Made by a program: the position numbers and the translations under genes | In this document: positions 42,990 through 54,382 of the stretch, piece after piece | Layout: every line of letters starts with the position of its first letter | Position numbering within the stretch: the first letter of the stretch is position 1 | The notes under the pieces: generated by a model | Database searches by the model: none | Told to the model about the DNA's origin: nothing | The model's input: only the letters and a program-made list of their open reading frames with translations | Assembly: GCA_021292165.1 (NCBI GenBank) | Contig: CM037876.1 | Span: 207,722,200-207,786,199, forward strand | DNA length: 64,000 bases | DNA from: Shinisaurus crocodilurus | Taxonomy: Eukaryota; Chordata; Lepidosauria; Squamata; Shinisauridae | Direction: 5' to 3'

Positions 42990-43200
42990 TTCCTCACCCA
43001 GAACCCATGAGCTGTTTTAGGGTTGTGGATGGTTTGCCAACCACCCCAACAACCCACCCTCGCCAGGTTTACATGTAACAAGAAGCTACAGCACACCCCT
43101 GCCATGCCCTGAATATTCAAAATGGCGACCGCTGCCACAATGAGAAGCCCCACGGGGAAATTCACCCATGGTGGCTTCTCGTTACATGTGAACCAGGACT
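42990..43200. repeat. Diverged relative of the palindromic AAATAAGCC group
   Basis: Left ggtttacatgtaacaagaag and right tggcttctcgttacatgtga are inverted around agcacacccctgcc, in the same general layout as 18680-19042 and 43988-44350. Confidence 0.45.
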
Positions 43201-43402
43201 TAGTCTCTCCCCACTGGATTACTCAGTGGCGGCGGCAGGAGCAGCGCAATCCACACCATGCGGGTGGCAGCCTTTGCAGAGGCATCTAGCCCACGGTATA
43301 CCCCAGGGACATCACAGATAATTCCAGTGTGAGCTCCTAAGCCCATGGCAGGTTCTACCCAAATGGATTCCCCAACTCTACTGTTAAATTCCATTGTATA
43401 TG

Positions 43403-43540
43403 CAGGGATGAGTCAGTTGTGGCCCTCCAGATGTTGTACTGCAAATCCCATCATATCTCATCTTGCGGTATGTTGGCTGGGGCTGATGGAGTTGCAGTCC
43501 AACAACATCTGGAAGGCCACAACTGGCTCACCCCAGATTC
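43403..43540. mobile_element. hAT MITE, CAGGGATGAG type
   Basis: Left cagggatgagtcagttgtgg with ccctccagatgttg, right caacatctggaaggccacaa with ctggctcaccc. The right terminal bases are diverged and the duplication is not visible. Confidence 0.6.
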
Positions 43541-43987
43541 GCAGTATCTCTAGTACTGCCTGAATGCCATAAACATCTGAATGACACCTTATTGATGCAG
43601 ATCACTTGAGCAATTTCAGAACTGTTTGATGGAAGCAGACAGAGAGAGCAACATGGCCATTATTTCTTATGGAATGCAATAGCAAAGAGTGTGTGTGTGT
43701 CCTGTTTCAAAAATGTAAATGTATTATTAATATCAAAGTTCCTGGGAACTGAATAATAGAGACAGCAAAAATGGATGTGTGATCTAGTAAAAAATTGAAA
43801 TGTTATTCGACCGGACATTGCAGCAAGCTATTCCATGGCAGGCTCTTTCCTATTATTATTTCATTAAATATATGCAAAAGAACATGCATCAGGGACAGCC
43901 TAACTCTGGGCTTCAAGTGAACCTTCAAAGCCCAGATACTATTAGTGATTGAAGATAATTTGGTGGTAGTGGTAATGAGAAGGCAAT

Positions 43988-44350
43988 GGGTGGGTGCACA
44001 CAATCGGCGAAGGAAAATAAGCCACCACCGTTCATTTTCCTGCCCTGGACATGCCAGTCATGCGCACCAAATTACCCTTGCTGGGCGCAGTCTGTCGTGT
44101 TGTCCGAATCCAGTGTGGTGGTGTGGGGATTTACAAACCACCCTGCAACCCAATAACAAGCCATGGGTTCCAGGGTGGTTTGTAAACCCATCCCGTTCCC
44201 CACCCTCACTAGGTTCAGATGACACAACAAACTGAGTCTGGCCAGGGTAATTATAGTAATTTGGTGGCATGGGACTGGTACACACAGGGTGGGGGGGGGG
44301 GAAAGCAACAGACAGTGGTTTATTTTCCTTCCCCAATCCTATGAACCCAG
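43988..44350. mobile_element. Palindromic AAATAAGCC element, copy 2
   Basis: Ends gggtgcacacaatcggcg with gaaaataagccaccacc and their inverted counterparts tggtttattttccttcc with aatcctatgaaccc. An inner inverted pair (tttacaaaccaccctg, cagggtggtttgtaaa; about 44130-44180) is nearly perfect. Confidence 0.7.
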
Positions 44351-44415
44351 TCAATGAGTGATAGGCCTAGCAATAGGTAGTTGGGCCACTTATAGTGCAG
44401 ATGTGAAAAGATATA

Positions 44416-44669
44416 CAGTAATACCTTTGATTGCAAGTAACTTGGTCTGAGAGCGTTTTGCAAGACAAGCAAATTTTTTAAAAAATTTTGACTTGATAAA
44501 CAAGCAAGGTCTTGCAAGTCGTAGGGATGTAACCGCTCGCCTTGAGCAGGTGTAGCGGGCCGAAATTGGCCCCGCTCATGCCCGCCAGAGACTCGCTTTG
44601 ATATAAGAGTGTTTTGGATTACAAGCATGGTTCCGGAACGAATTATGCTTGCAATGCAAGGTATTACTG
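44416..44669 (+). mobile_element. pogo/Tigger-like MITE, copy C, replaced interior
   Basis: Both ends are standard (CAGTAATACC and GGTATTACTG, TA flanks). The segment 44519-44590, however, is a GC-rich sequence (ggatgtaaccgctcgcc to catgcccgccagagac) absent from the other copies. Total length is unchanged, at 254 bp. Confidence 0.8.
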
Positions 44670-45167
44670 TATATGTGAGTTATGGGAGGTGTGGGCCTGT
44701 TTTGTGAAGCTGGTGGTGGCAATGGTGTATATGCAGTAGTAGTAAAAGTGGGGGAGGCAGAAGCAAGTGGTTTTGGAGGTGGTTTCAAAGAAAGTAGTGA
44801 AGAGGGATTGGCGGAGTTAGTGGTAAGGAGGATAAAGAGTAGATGCCAGGAACTGGTTGTGCCAGGAGTTGATAGTTGTGTGAGTGGATATTGTAGAAGA
44901 TGGATTATATAAGAGTAACCTCAAAGTTGGCAGTAGAACAGAAGGAGGTGATGATAATGCTGATTCAGAAATAAAGGAGGACAACCTTCTAATTCTGAAA
45001 TTATTGCACACAAATCTGTAAAATTAGACACCATCCTTGACTGTCGGTGATGAATGGACTCAGAAATCATGAGCATTCTAAACTATAATTGAATATAAGC
45101 TGCTTGCCTCTTTCTTTGGCTATTTTCACCTCAGATTTTCAAATATAACTTCTGCAACTATGACAAT

Positions 45168-45256
45168 AAAATAATAATAATAATAATAATAATAATTATT
45201 ATTATTATTATTATTATTATTGAGGAGGAGGAGGAGGAGGAGGAGGAGGAGGAGGA
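45168..45256. repeat. Compound (AAT)n(ATT)n(GAG)n array
   Basis: An AAT run is followed by its complement ATT, forming a palindrome, then by a GAG run of about 35 bp. Adjacent short GAATTG repeats occur at 45255-45270. Confidence 0.95.
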
Positions 45257-45394
45257 ATTGGAATTGGAATTCTTAGAATTCTAATCAAAGTTCAAGGAGA
45301 CTTTTCAGTCTAAATTATGTATGTTTCCCAGAAATCTCATGAGAACAAGATAATTTTTTGCATAGTGTTTAGATGTAATACCTTGAATAAATGT

Positions 45395-46026
45395 GCAGGG
45401 GAAGGGTAAAAAAGGACATGGTAGAGTTGGAAAAGGTTCAGAAAATGGCAACCAAATTATTAAGGGACTGAAGCAAATCACCTATGAGGAAAGGTTACAA
45501 CATATGGGACTGTTTAGCTTAGAAAAAAGCTGAGTAAAGAGAGACATGGTAGAGGTGTACAAAATTATGTGTGCTGTGGAGAAAATGGATAGGGAAACAT
45601 TTCCCCTCCTCTCTCATAATATTAGAACCCGGGGTCATCCTATGAAGCTGATTGGTGAGAGATTCGGGACAGATAAAGGAAAGTACTTCTTCACACCATG
45701 CATTGTTAAGCTATGGAATTCACTTCCACAAGATGTAGTGATGGCCACCAATTTGGACAGCTTTCAATGGGGATTGGACAAATTCATGGAGGAGAAGGCT
45801 ATCAATGGCTACTAGTCCTGATGGCTATATGCTTCCTCCAGTATCAGAGGCAGTATGCCTATGTACACCGGTTGCTGGGGGACATGAGCAGGAGGGTGCT
45901 ATTGCACTCATGTCCTACTTGTGGGTTGCCCGTGGACAGCTGGTTGGCCACTATGTGAACAGAATCCTGGACTAGATGGACCTTCGTCTGATCCAGCATG
46001 GCTCTTCATATGTCCTTATGTTCTTA
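45395..46026 (+). pseudogene. CR1 LINE ORF2 C terminus and 3' UTR
   Basis: Encodes DMVELEKVQKMATKL-like, then MVEVYKIMCAVEKMDRE, then GKYFFTPCIVKLWNSLPQD, then LDKFMEEKAINGY and a stop near 45815. This is the CR1 C terminus. The 3' UTR (tatgcttcctccagtatcag, ctggttggccactatgtgaa) ends in ttatgttctta. Early stops and frameshifts near 45470-45535 mark it as dead. The UTR recurs on the minus strand at 62608-62800. Confidence 0.8.
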
Positions 46027-46065
46027 AGTGTTGAAGCTACTTCCTTACTTCTGTAGAATGGCTGG

Positions 46066-46134
46066 CTGTGGCTGGGGAATGCTGGGAGTTCTGGGGCTTT
46101 TTTTCTGTCCAAACATGCATGGGATTGTGCCCTA
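46066..46134. repeat. Right half of GTTTAGACAG palindromic MITE
   Basis: Shows ggctgtggctggggaatgct, ttttttctgtccaaacatgc and atgggattgtgccc. Confidence 0.6.
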
Positions 46135-46728
46135 ATCATATTAAGTGACAAATGCTCAGAAGGGACTACATTGCCTGCAGATGTCATCCAATTCTGACAA
46201 ACAAACCAAAGTTATAGCTGTTAGTTCATCAATGATGGTCAATGGGAGGCATGAAGATTTGGATTTCCGAATGGAGATACAGATTCAGACCTAGTCGAAG
46301 TGAGTGATGTCTAAATCAGTCCAAGCTGAATCAGATTGTTTTCTGAATCACCAAATTGTGGTCTGAACCAAATTTTGTGGTCAGCCATAAATCTTCCATA
46401 ATGTCTAGCTTGTGGCTCATGTGAACCTCTGCAGGTTCTTTATGTCTAAACAACAATTTTAAACCTTTATTCTCTACCTGATCCTTTTGACTTTCTTGAT
46501 CCAGAACTACCTTCCACTTTTCAATCCCCTAAATATTCTGTTGTGATCACACTAACTGGTGTGCTGTGAGCTGTACAATATCACCTCCAAGTCTCTGGAA
46601 AGCTAGGTCTGTACATAGCCTTGCACTGGAAATTCACCAACCATAAACCTGAGCATCTTTTGAAAGCAATAAAAGACCTTAAATTTGAGCCAGCGTCTGC
46701 AGGGAAAGTTGGTGGGCATCTTATAGTG

Positions 46729-46862
46729 TAGCCTTCCCCAGCCTGGTGCTCCAGATGTTTTGGATGACAGCTCCCAGAATTCCTGACCATTGGCTATACT
46801 GGCTAAGTCTGATGAGAGCTGAACTCCAAAACACCTGGGGGGCACCAATTTAAGGAAGGCTG
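46729..46862. mobile_element. hAT MITE with perfect 8-bp duplication
   Basis: Left tagccttccccagcctggtg, right aatttaaggaaggctg. The duplication ttatagtg is perfect (46721-46728, 46863-46870). Confidence 0.9.
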
Positions 46863-46870
46863 TTATAGTG

Positions 46871-48057
46871 TATCTATTCCAATGATTTTTAATTGGTTAT
46901 TTTACAGATGTTTTAATCTGTGTGTGCCTCATGGTACCCTTGGGAATCAGGCAGGCTAAAAAAATTTCATTACTATTTAATACATAGAGCCATCCAGCCT
47001 TTCGTTTGCAATTAGGGCTCTGGTGCATGCGCCATGTCCTCCGTAATAACACACACTTGAGAATATATTTCAGCTGCATGATCTTCAAAGTGTAAGGTCC
47101 TGGTAGAACATTATCTCAGATTAGTGCATTGCTCCAACATGGACAACATTTAGATATGCATGCAAGATAAATCTGCCCCATCTAATAATTAAAGTATTTT
47201 CTGGCTCTGTTCATCTCCCACATTCTCTGGCACAACTTCACCTTCCACCTAATTCTTTAGTGACTCTTGATCCAGAATTACCTTCTACTATGTATGTTGA
47301 CATCCATTTTTTCCTGTTTGCAGTCTATTTCTTGCACATGCTCTCAGCCTCTCACTATCTAAAATGTTTAGCATATACCTCAAACTAGACATGATATGAA
47401 ATGCATCTTTGCATTTAACTTGCTGGTTTTTTAAAAATGCAAATACCATCAGCTGGGTGGTGGCTGTTATTTATCTGGATCACAGCAGGCACAGAGGGTG
47501 AATTTCACCCACTGAAACTGGTATTTTCTTTCAGGGGCAGGGAGCGGGTGACTCCCCATTGATGCCAGTGGTGTGTGTGTGGGGGGGGAATAATGGTTTT
47601 GTGAAAATAACTGTTCAAGACAATCAAAATAATGGATTATGGGACAAACGTTTTTAGTTTCTGCAAGTCTACACAGAGCGATGCAAACACATTTTAACTA
47701 GCAACCCACTCAGACTTTGCCTGTGCTTTGACTGTAGTCAATAGGCCAGATTCCCTCGGCCATAATTATATCTGCATGTAAATGTTTTACCACATTGAAA
47801 TAAAAGTCCATGGGGGATCTGAAACGCTCCATAATTGTTTCACCCCTGGCACTGTGGTTATTAAAAGTAGCAGTGCGGGTCCCAACTCCCTTGAACAAAC
47901 AATGGTGTCCTTCTGCTGGAGCTGGTGCCCAGATCTGTACTGCTGCATAGCAGCTTGGCCCTTTCTCTCATAAAATGCCATACACTTGCATGGCCCTCAT
48001 GGGATGGGAACAGGGGGAGAACAGGGGCCCTGCCAGCCTCCTTGTGTGCCATCCTAT
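46871..48057. other. Intergenic stretch, nothing identified
   Basis: No gene recognised. Small open frames at 47710-48052 overlap on both strands and lack motifs. Confidence 0.4.
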
Positions 48058-48412
48058 GTAGGGTGTCCTGGTGTCCCCTTTTATAGAGGACAGTCCTCTG
48101 TTTTTAGGCATCCTCTGTTTGAAGGGCTCTCCTGTCAACTTCCAGTTTAAAAAAGAAGAACCGTAAGAACTGTTGCCCATCAACGTTGCTAGCACCAGAG
48201 CAGCAGGCGGAACAGGCCAGCACACAGGTCACTTGGTCACAGTCTTCCACACAACAGTGAGATGCACTGAATTTGTTTAAATTATAACAAAATTATTTCT
48301 AAATTCACATAGATACATACAAAATAGCACATGCAGATTTTATGCAAATCGCTGTCCTCTTTTTTGGGTGATGCATTTCCTCTATTTTGACCATTCATAA
48401 GTGGCCACCCTA
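48058..48412. repeat. Possible hAT-like element with TAGGGTG ends
   Basis: Left tagggtgtcctggtgtcccc and right taagtggccaccctaaccct are roughly inverted (TAGGGTGGCC). The target duplication is not evident. Confidence 0.4.
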
Positions 48413-48967
48413 ACCCTACAGCTTTTCGGGTCTCTCTAAGTCATGGAGAGTGGTTTAACCCAGCCTCGGTTATTGGGCTGCCGGCCATGAAAAACCGGGC
48501 ACAGACCAGCAAGCTGTAATTTTGTAAGGGAAAGGAAATAAGGTGTTTTAGAAAAGGGAGGTGATAGGATGAGTTTTAGGCTTCTTGCCAATCCTTCCAG
48601 CTGTGTAAGGATAAGGACAGAGGGGTCTTTGAGTTGGAAACTGAAAGAAATAGAGTCATTTTCAATAGGGACCCTTTACTGTCACACAGGCAAGAGGCAA
48701 AGACTCTTTTGATTACTTTAGTCTTGGCTGGATTTGAATTGTCTTTCAAGGTCTACTCATAGCACATGCATATGAATATAGGCCTCCAGTTGCAGCCCAC
48801 CTAGGCTTAAGAGAGCAGCTTCTATTCATCATCATCACCATTTCTCTTTCTTTGAACTAAAATCTAATGCACCCAGCCCTTTGTTCCTGTGCCTTGGCAC
48901 TCACCAGTGGCAGAATCCAAAATAACAGTCTGAGCTACCAACTTTCCCTTGGATTTCTTTGAACTTA

Positions 48968-49217
48968 CAGTCATGCCTTGGATTGAGAGCATAATTCGTT
49001 CCGGAAAGGTGCTTGTAATCCAAAACACTCTTATATCAAAACGAAATCCCCCCAAAAAAATTTGTAGAGAGATTTTTAATTTAAGCCGTACTACAGTGCT
49101 TGTATTGCAAGACGACGCTTGTATATCAAGTAAAAAAAAATTAAATAAATATTAAAAATTTTGCTTGTCTTGCAAAACGCTCTCAAACCAAGTTACTTGT
49201 AATCCAAGGTATTACTG
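48968..49217 (-). mobile_element. pogo/Tigger-like MITE, copy D
   Basis: Full length at 250 bp, CAGTCATGCC to GGTATTACTG, flanked by TA on both sides. Confidence 0.85.
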
Positions 49218-49218
49218 T

Positions 49219-50997
49219 ATTCTGCTCCAGGAATGTTCCATAAACCTGCTAGGGCTGAAATTTCTTGCCAGCTCAGATAACTGATGCAGAGACAAACTGC
49301 GCCATGGCCTGTTTGCATTATGGTGAATTAGGCTTATTAGTAGTTACACTATCCATATTAGTATCATTTTGGCATGCAAGGGCTTTCCCACCTGATTTAA
49401 TAGCTTTTGTGACAGGTTTGTCTTCACTATCATCAAAGAATAGTGCCGATTGTTCAGCTGTGGGTAACTGACAAGCCACACACACACAGAGGTCTTTCTC
49501 GACTTTTCTTATGGTTAAATCCACGAGGCTTTCAACCATCTCCATGGGAACATTACATTAAAAAAAGAAAAGACGACCAATGCTTTGGGTCTCAATTTAA
49601 AATTTTATTTTATTTTCTATTCATGCCATCTTCCAGATTAGTTTCCATAGTAACGGAGAACTGTGGCACCATTCTAGAGCCTTAATAAAAGTCTGGCTCC
49701 AGCCACATGATACATTAATTTAGCAGACTTGGCCAGCTCAGATACCTAGGTTGTGTCAGTCAGTACTTGGAAAGAAGTTGCAACACCAGAGCAAATGAAG
49801 ACATGAGTTGCTGGTTCAATAAAAGTCAAAACATTTCTGTTACCAAATCAAATGAGAACATAGATTGCATTTTTTGTCTGAAGCAGGCCAAAACAGGTGC
49901 TTTGATTGTTTAAAAAATGTTGCCTACTAAATGTTGCCTTGTCAGATCCCAGTCTCTGGAACAGCACAAAAAATTGAAACATTATTGTAACCATATACAG
50001 TTCCATGTCCTGCTACTGGGCAGCCATGAAGCAAAGTGAGGTGCATAGACTTTTCTGAAAGTATATTTGACAATAGAATTAGAGGGAGAACTGTTAGGAT
50101 TCACTGGTCTCACAACCAATGTTAAGGTAATAAATAAATACTCCTAACCTAGTTGTAGTACTAAGCTCAGAAGGAAATTCTGATGCTGCTACAGAAGAGT
50201 CACAGTGATTATCCAAGATTGACAAAGTTATTATATCTTTGATATTTTGATTGCACAATAGGTTGCAAGAGAAGTGTCAACATTAACAAGCCAGGCACAC
50301 CTTTGCCAACACCGGCAGTGTAGAAATTTGTTGCAGTGTTCAGTGGTATGCTGTGACCTATGGCAAAATGTGGGGTACATGGCTGCTGAAATGGTAAACA
50401 TTTGGGCAAACACTTGAGTTGAATGTTTAATGTCCTAGTTTGCCAAGTCTGCAAATGTCAAGCTGTTGGGTAGATGCAAAATAATGGAAGCTGTTGCAAG
50501 TTTGGTGTGTGGCTCATTTGCACAAATTTCATGCTATAGATATTGGGCAGTTGAGGCTTGTTTGTTTTTAACTATATGAAAGCTAGAAAATAGTACATTA
50601 ACTTTCTCCTGGCTGAGGTGACTGCTGCTTGCCCCCAACAGTGATATTTCCTTCTAGCTTCTACATGTCTCACTCCAAAGCACACAATATGGAAGCCCTG
50701 AGCTTCAGATAAGTGGTGGTGTCTGGAATTGAAACCAAGGCGGGCCTAGAATTTTTCTTCTTTTATTTACCCCTTCATTGGCTGAAACAAAACATAACAG
50801 TTTCTTTTACCTCAGTTCCTTCACAGTTCCTAACAAGGGTCTGGAAACAAAAGGTAAGTGATGTTGTGGCAGAACCACCTAAAATGTGCTCACAGTAGTA
50901 CAAACACCTGTTAAATTAATTTGGCAGAAAGTAACAAACTAAAGCCCCTCACTTTAAGGGTTCAGCTGTGAAACATTCAGAAGGGGTAGGCAATAAA
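49219..50997. other. Intergenic stretch, nothing identified
   Basis: No gene or repeat recognised in 1.8 kb. This is one of the longer unique-looking stretches. Confidence 0.4.
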
Positions 50998-51072
50998 GGG
51001 CGCAATCCTATGCATGTTTAGACACACAAAAAAAAAAAGATCCTACAACTCCCAGCATTCCACAGCTAGCAT
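50998..51072. repeat. Left half of GTTTAGACAG palindromic MITE
   Basis: Gggcgcaatcctatgcatgt, then tttagacacacaaaa and cctacaactcccagcattc. Confidence 0.6.
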
Positions 51073-51396
51073 TCAGTCACTGGAGCACCTACCTGCAGTC
51101 TGGAGTGGTACAGGCCAGACACAGGCTTATCAGATGGCCGTTGAGCTTACACTGATAGGATCCTGCCAATGGAGGCCGGTGGCCAGTCTGACTAGTGGGG
51201 CAGAGGACAGGCCAGGGTTCACGAGAGGAGGCACCAAGGGGATCAGTGGACATGGAGCAGTCTTTGAATCCCCAATAGTCAGCAACCCATATCACAGAAA
51301 GAGAAAACTAAGGCACAAAACATGAAAAAATGGGGGGGGGGATCACATAGCTCAATTTACTGGTTACCTTTGAAAGCTGTCAAAGGTAAAGCTCCA

Positions 51397-51512
51397 TTTT
51401 TCAAGTGGGATTTAGAAAGGGTTTTTAAAAATTGGCAACAGGTATATAGAGTCTATAAACCTTTATACTTTCCTGCCAAAAATATTTTTTAACCCTTTCT
51501 AAATCCCACTTA
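51397..51512. repeat. Inverted repeat, 23-bp arms
   Basis: Aagtgggatttagaaagggt (about 51401-51423) is inverted as accctttctaaatcccactt (about 51491-51511) around an AT-rich spacer. Confidence 0.75.
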
Positions 51513-51568
51513 ACCAGACATGCAGCTTTGGCTTTACATTAAATGCGGGGGAGCAAAGGGATTTCTCC

Positions 51569-51684
51569 AATGTTAGCCCTGCTTAGAGAAGATCCATTGA
51601 AATGAATGGGACTTACATTAGTCATTACTAACATAAGCCCCATTCATTTCAATCGGTCTACTCTAAGTAGGGCTAACATTGGCT
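51569..51684. mobile_element. Fold-back MITE, CCCATTCATTTCAAT type
   Basis: Arms of about 54 bp begin aatgttagccctgcttagag and end tactctaagtagggctaaca, with gaatgggacttac/gcccattc blocks relating it to the AAGTAAGTCCC group. Confidence 0.75.
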
Positions 51685-51860
51685 ACAACTCAAGAAGGCA
51701 GAATCAGTCGTCAAATCATGCCATTTCTCCCTATAGAACGGAGGAGGAGGAGGAGACCACCACCAGTACAACCTTCTCCTCATTGGCCTTTGTCTTTCGT
51801 ATTTCATTTCTCTTGCCTTGCCTCTGTCAAAATTGCCATTGCCAAAATTATTAACCTAGT

Positions 51861-52046
51861 TAGAATCATAGAATAGTAGAGTTGGAAGGGGCCTCTAAGG
51901 CCATCGAGTCCAACCCCCTGCTCAGTGCAGGAGAACAGATGTGGGCAGCCCAGGCAGTCACCCATCCAACTACTGACCCGGCTCATACCTGCTTAGCTTC
52001 AGCATGTGGCCTGCATTATCATATGATATCTATGCCACCAGGCTAT
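51861..52046 (-). mobile_element. 5S-rRNA-headed SINE, older subfamily
   Basis: On the minus strand: gaagctaagcaggtatgagc, cagtagttggatgggtgac, then the tail ggttggactcgatggcctta to ctatgattcta. It differs from copies 1-4 in the head and in the middle (gcccacatctgttctcctg). Confidence 0.75.
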
Positions 52047-52660
52047 GTTCACCTCAGAACATGTGATGCGCTTTCTCAGATCCCTTCCATGGCTTCCCAC
52101 CCCCTTCTATATCCAGCACAAGGTCCATGTTCTTACCTTTAAAGCTTTCTATAGCTTTCCCCACTGTATCTTTTTCACCCTAATTTCTTGTCATATCCCC
52201 ACTTGTAACCTCAGCTCCCCAACTGTACCTGTAGCTGACAAAAAATTTCATTCTACCTTAAACAACTCTGCCCATACTCCCTTGCTTCTTCCTTCCCTGG
52301 AACTCCCTTCCTGAACATGTGCATGGTACCACATCTCTCCCTTCCTCCAAATTCCTCCTGAAAACTCACCTGTTCCTTATGACCGTTGGCTTCTCCCCTT
52401 AACTCTCATTTCCAAGTTTAACCAAGCTTTAAGCACACATAACTGAAAGTGACTGTAATCTTCTTTCACTGCCCCTTGTCTTTTCATTCCCCGCACCCAC
52501 TACTATATTTTTCCCCATTGTCTGTCTTAGATTGTAAACTCCTTGGGAGCAAGGGTCTGTCTATTTTGCCTTTGTAATCAGAAAGGCACCAGGTACATAG
52601 AATAATAGAAAAGTAGAGTTGGAAGGGGCCTATATGGCACTGTATAAATATATACCTAAA
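52047..52660 (+). pseudogene. L2/L3-type LINE C-terminal fragment
   Basis: Encodes FLRSLPWLPTPFYIQHKV and VLTFKAFYSF, as in the LHWLPV...FK region of L2/CR1 ORF2. A 3' UTR follows with tagattgtaaactccttggg, as in L3/CR1-like elements. The tail is split by a short 5S SINE/CR1-like tail fragment at 52596-52636 (gaataatagaaaagtagag). Confidence 0.6.
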
Positions 52661-53283
52661 TAAATAAAGGCAATAATGATAACTGCATGAATGTGTGGAG
52701 CTCAGAGTTCTCTAAGGTGTGTTAAAAATGTGTTGACAATTTTTAGATAGGTGACATTAAATATTATGTGTAATGTAAATATTAGCTACCAGAACATTCA
52801 TAGGGCCTTAACATTCTCTCATTTAAATGTATCAATTTCTGGTGTAATTTCCTCTGACATTAGTTACTTCCGTACAACTACTCCTGATCGGCAGCAGAAT
52901 AACATAAGGCTCCTTCATTTATTTTTGCCAGCTCTAAGCAGATTCACCCCAAGTCTACAGAATGCTTTTCAAAAGAGGAAGTGATGTAACTGCTCATCAT
53001 ACACAAACCTCCTTTGTCTGCTTTGTCTTCTCATGTCTATAAATCTAGAGACTCTTTGTATGTATGTGAGGGTCTCTTTGATGTATTGTTGTTCCCCATT
53101 TCCATTTCAGATTGTCTTTGCTTTTGCTAATGTTTTACTGTCTCCCATAAACCTTCTGTGACTACTTCAACTGCAAGAGATAAATGCTTCATTGTAAGCA
53201 ATGAATGAACTTTCTCAAAGATTTAGCTGAATGGAAAATGTTTAAATATCTCTCATTAGAGTCTGTTTGGTGTAATGATGTTG
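52661..53283. other. Intergenic stretch, nothing identified
   Basis: AT-rich, with no recognised gene. Confidence 0.4.
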
Positions 53284-53291
53284 TGCTATAG

Positions 53292-53637
53292 CAGTGCTTC
53301 TCAATTATTTTCTGTCATGCCCCCCCTAGGAAGAAGAAAACATTTTGCGCCCCCCGCGCGACTGTAAATAGTATCATTTGTCTATAAAATTGTTATAAGT
53401 ACACCTCTGCATAACACGTATCCTTATTAACATATAAGAGAATAAAAAAAGAAAGAAATGTGGATCAATTTACAACAAAGAATAGCTTTATTAACTGTAG
53501 CAGAAAAGATTTAAAGGAGCACAGGATTTAAAGGAACACAATATTAAAAAAAACTTTTAACTGAGGTCAAACGAGCCCCCCTTTACGGAGCCTCGCGCCC
53601 CCCCTGGGGGGCCCGCCCCACTATTTGAGAAGCACTG
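53292..53637. mobile_element. 346-bp hAT-like element, CAGTGCTTCTCAA ends
   Basis: Left cagtgcttctcaattat, right tatttgagaagcactg, with perfect duplication tgctatag (53284-53291, 53638-53645). C-rich subterminal blocks (tgccccccctagg, gcgccccccctgggg) flank an AT-rich centre. Non-coding. Confidence 0.92.
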
Positions 53638-53794
53638 TGCTATAGTAAGCAGCCTGAGGAAAAAATGTGTGAGGGTTCCCACATCCCAGTCTTTGCCTAG
53701 TAGATGCTAAAAAGCCTCTTCAGTTTAACATATTTCCACTTTTTAAAACACCAATAAAGTAAACTTTGTACATTTAAGGATGTGAAATGCAACT

Positions 53795-53960
53795 CTAAAC
53801 ATGGCTACTCAGATAAGTAGCTTCAGAAGTTAGCCCTATAGAGCTCAGTGGGACTTACTCCCAGGCGACAAAGTATAAAATTGCAGCCGTAGGCTGGGAT
53901 TCTGTGCTTGGGAGTAAGCCCCATTGAACCCAGTAAGGCTTACTTCTGTATTGGGGAATT
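53795..53960. repeat. Two abutting AAGTAAGTCCCA-type repeats
   Basis: Cagtgggacttactcccagg ends near 53890 at attgcagcc. A second begins directly with gctgggattctgtgcttgg and contains gagtaagccccattgaacc. Confidence 0.55.
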
Positions 53961-54382
53961 TTGCCATTATAATAATCTATGTTAATCGAAGAATAAAATT
54001 ATATTTATTTAAATGTATAAAATAAATGGAAATTTATACCATTAAGGAGTTAGTAAACACTGAAAGATGACGGCGGCGGTGGTGATGATTGCTTATTTAC
54101 AATTAAACCTTTTGATTGGAAACGCTGGTTCTGAAAACTAAAATGCATAACATATCTGACAATGAGTTTTTCCTTAAGGAAGCCTGATCACTTCTCGATC
54201 AAATGGGAAGGCATGGGATCTTTTGCTAATCTGTGATATCCTTCATTTCCTTCTCTAACGAGAGTGCATCTCATGTTGACACAGTGCTGGCTGTAAGGCT
54301 CAGCCAAACACAGTACATTTGTGGACCGCTGGGAGTAACAACAGCACTGGCAAACTGTTTGAGCAAGGACAGGATCATCATC

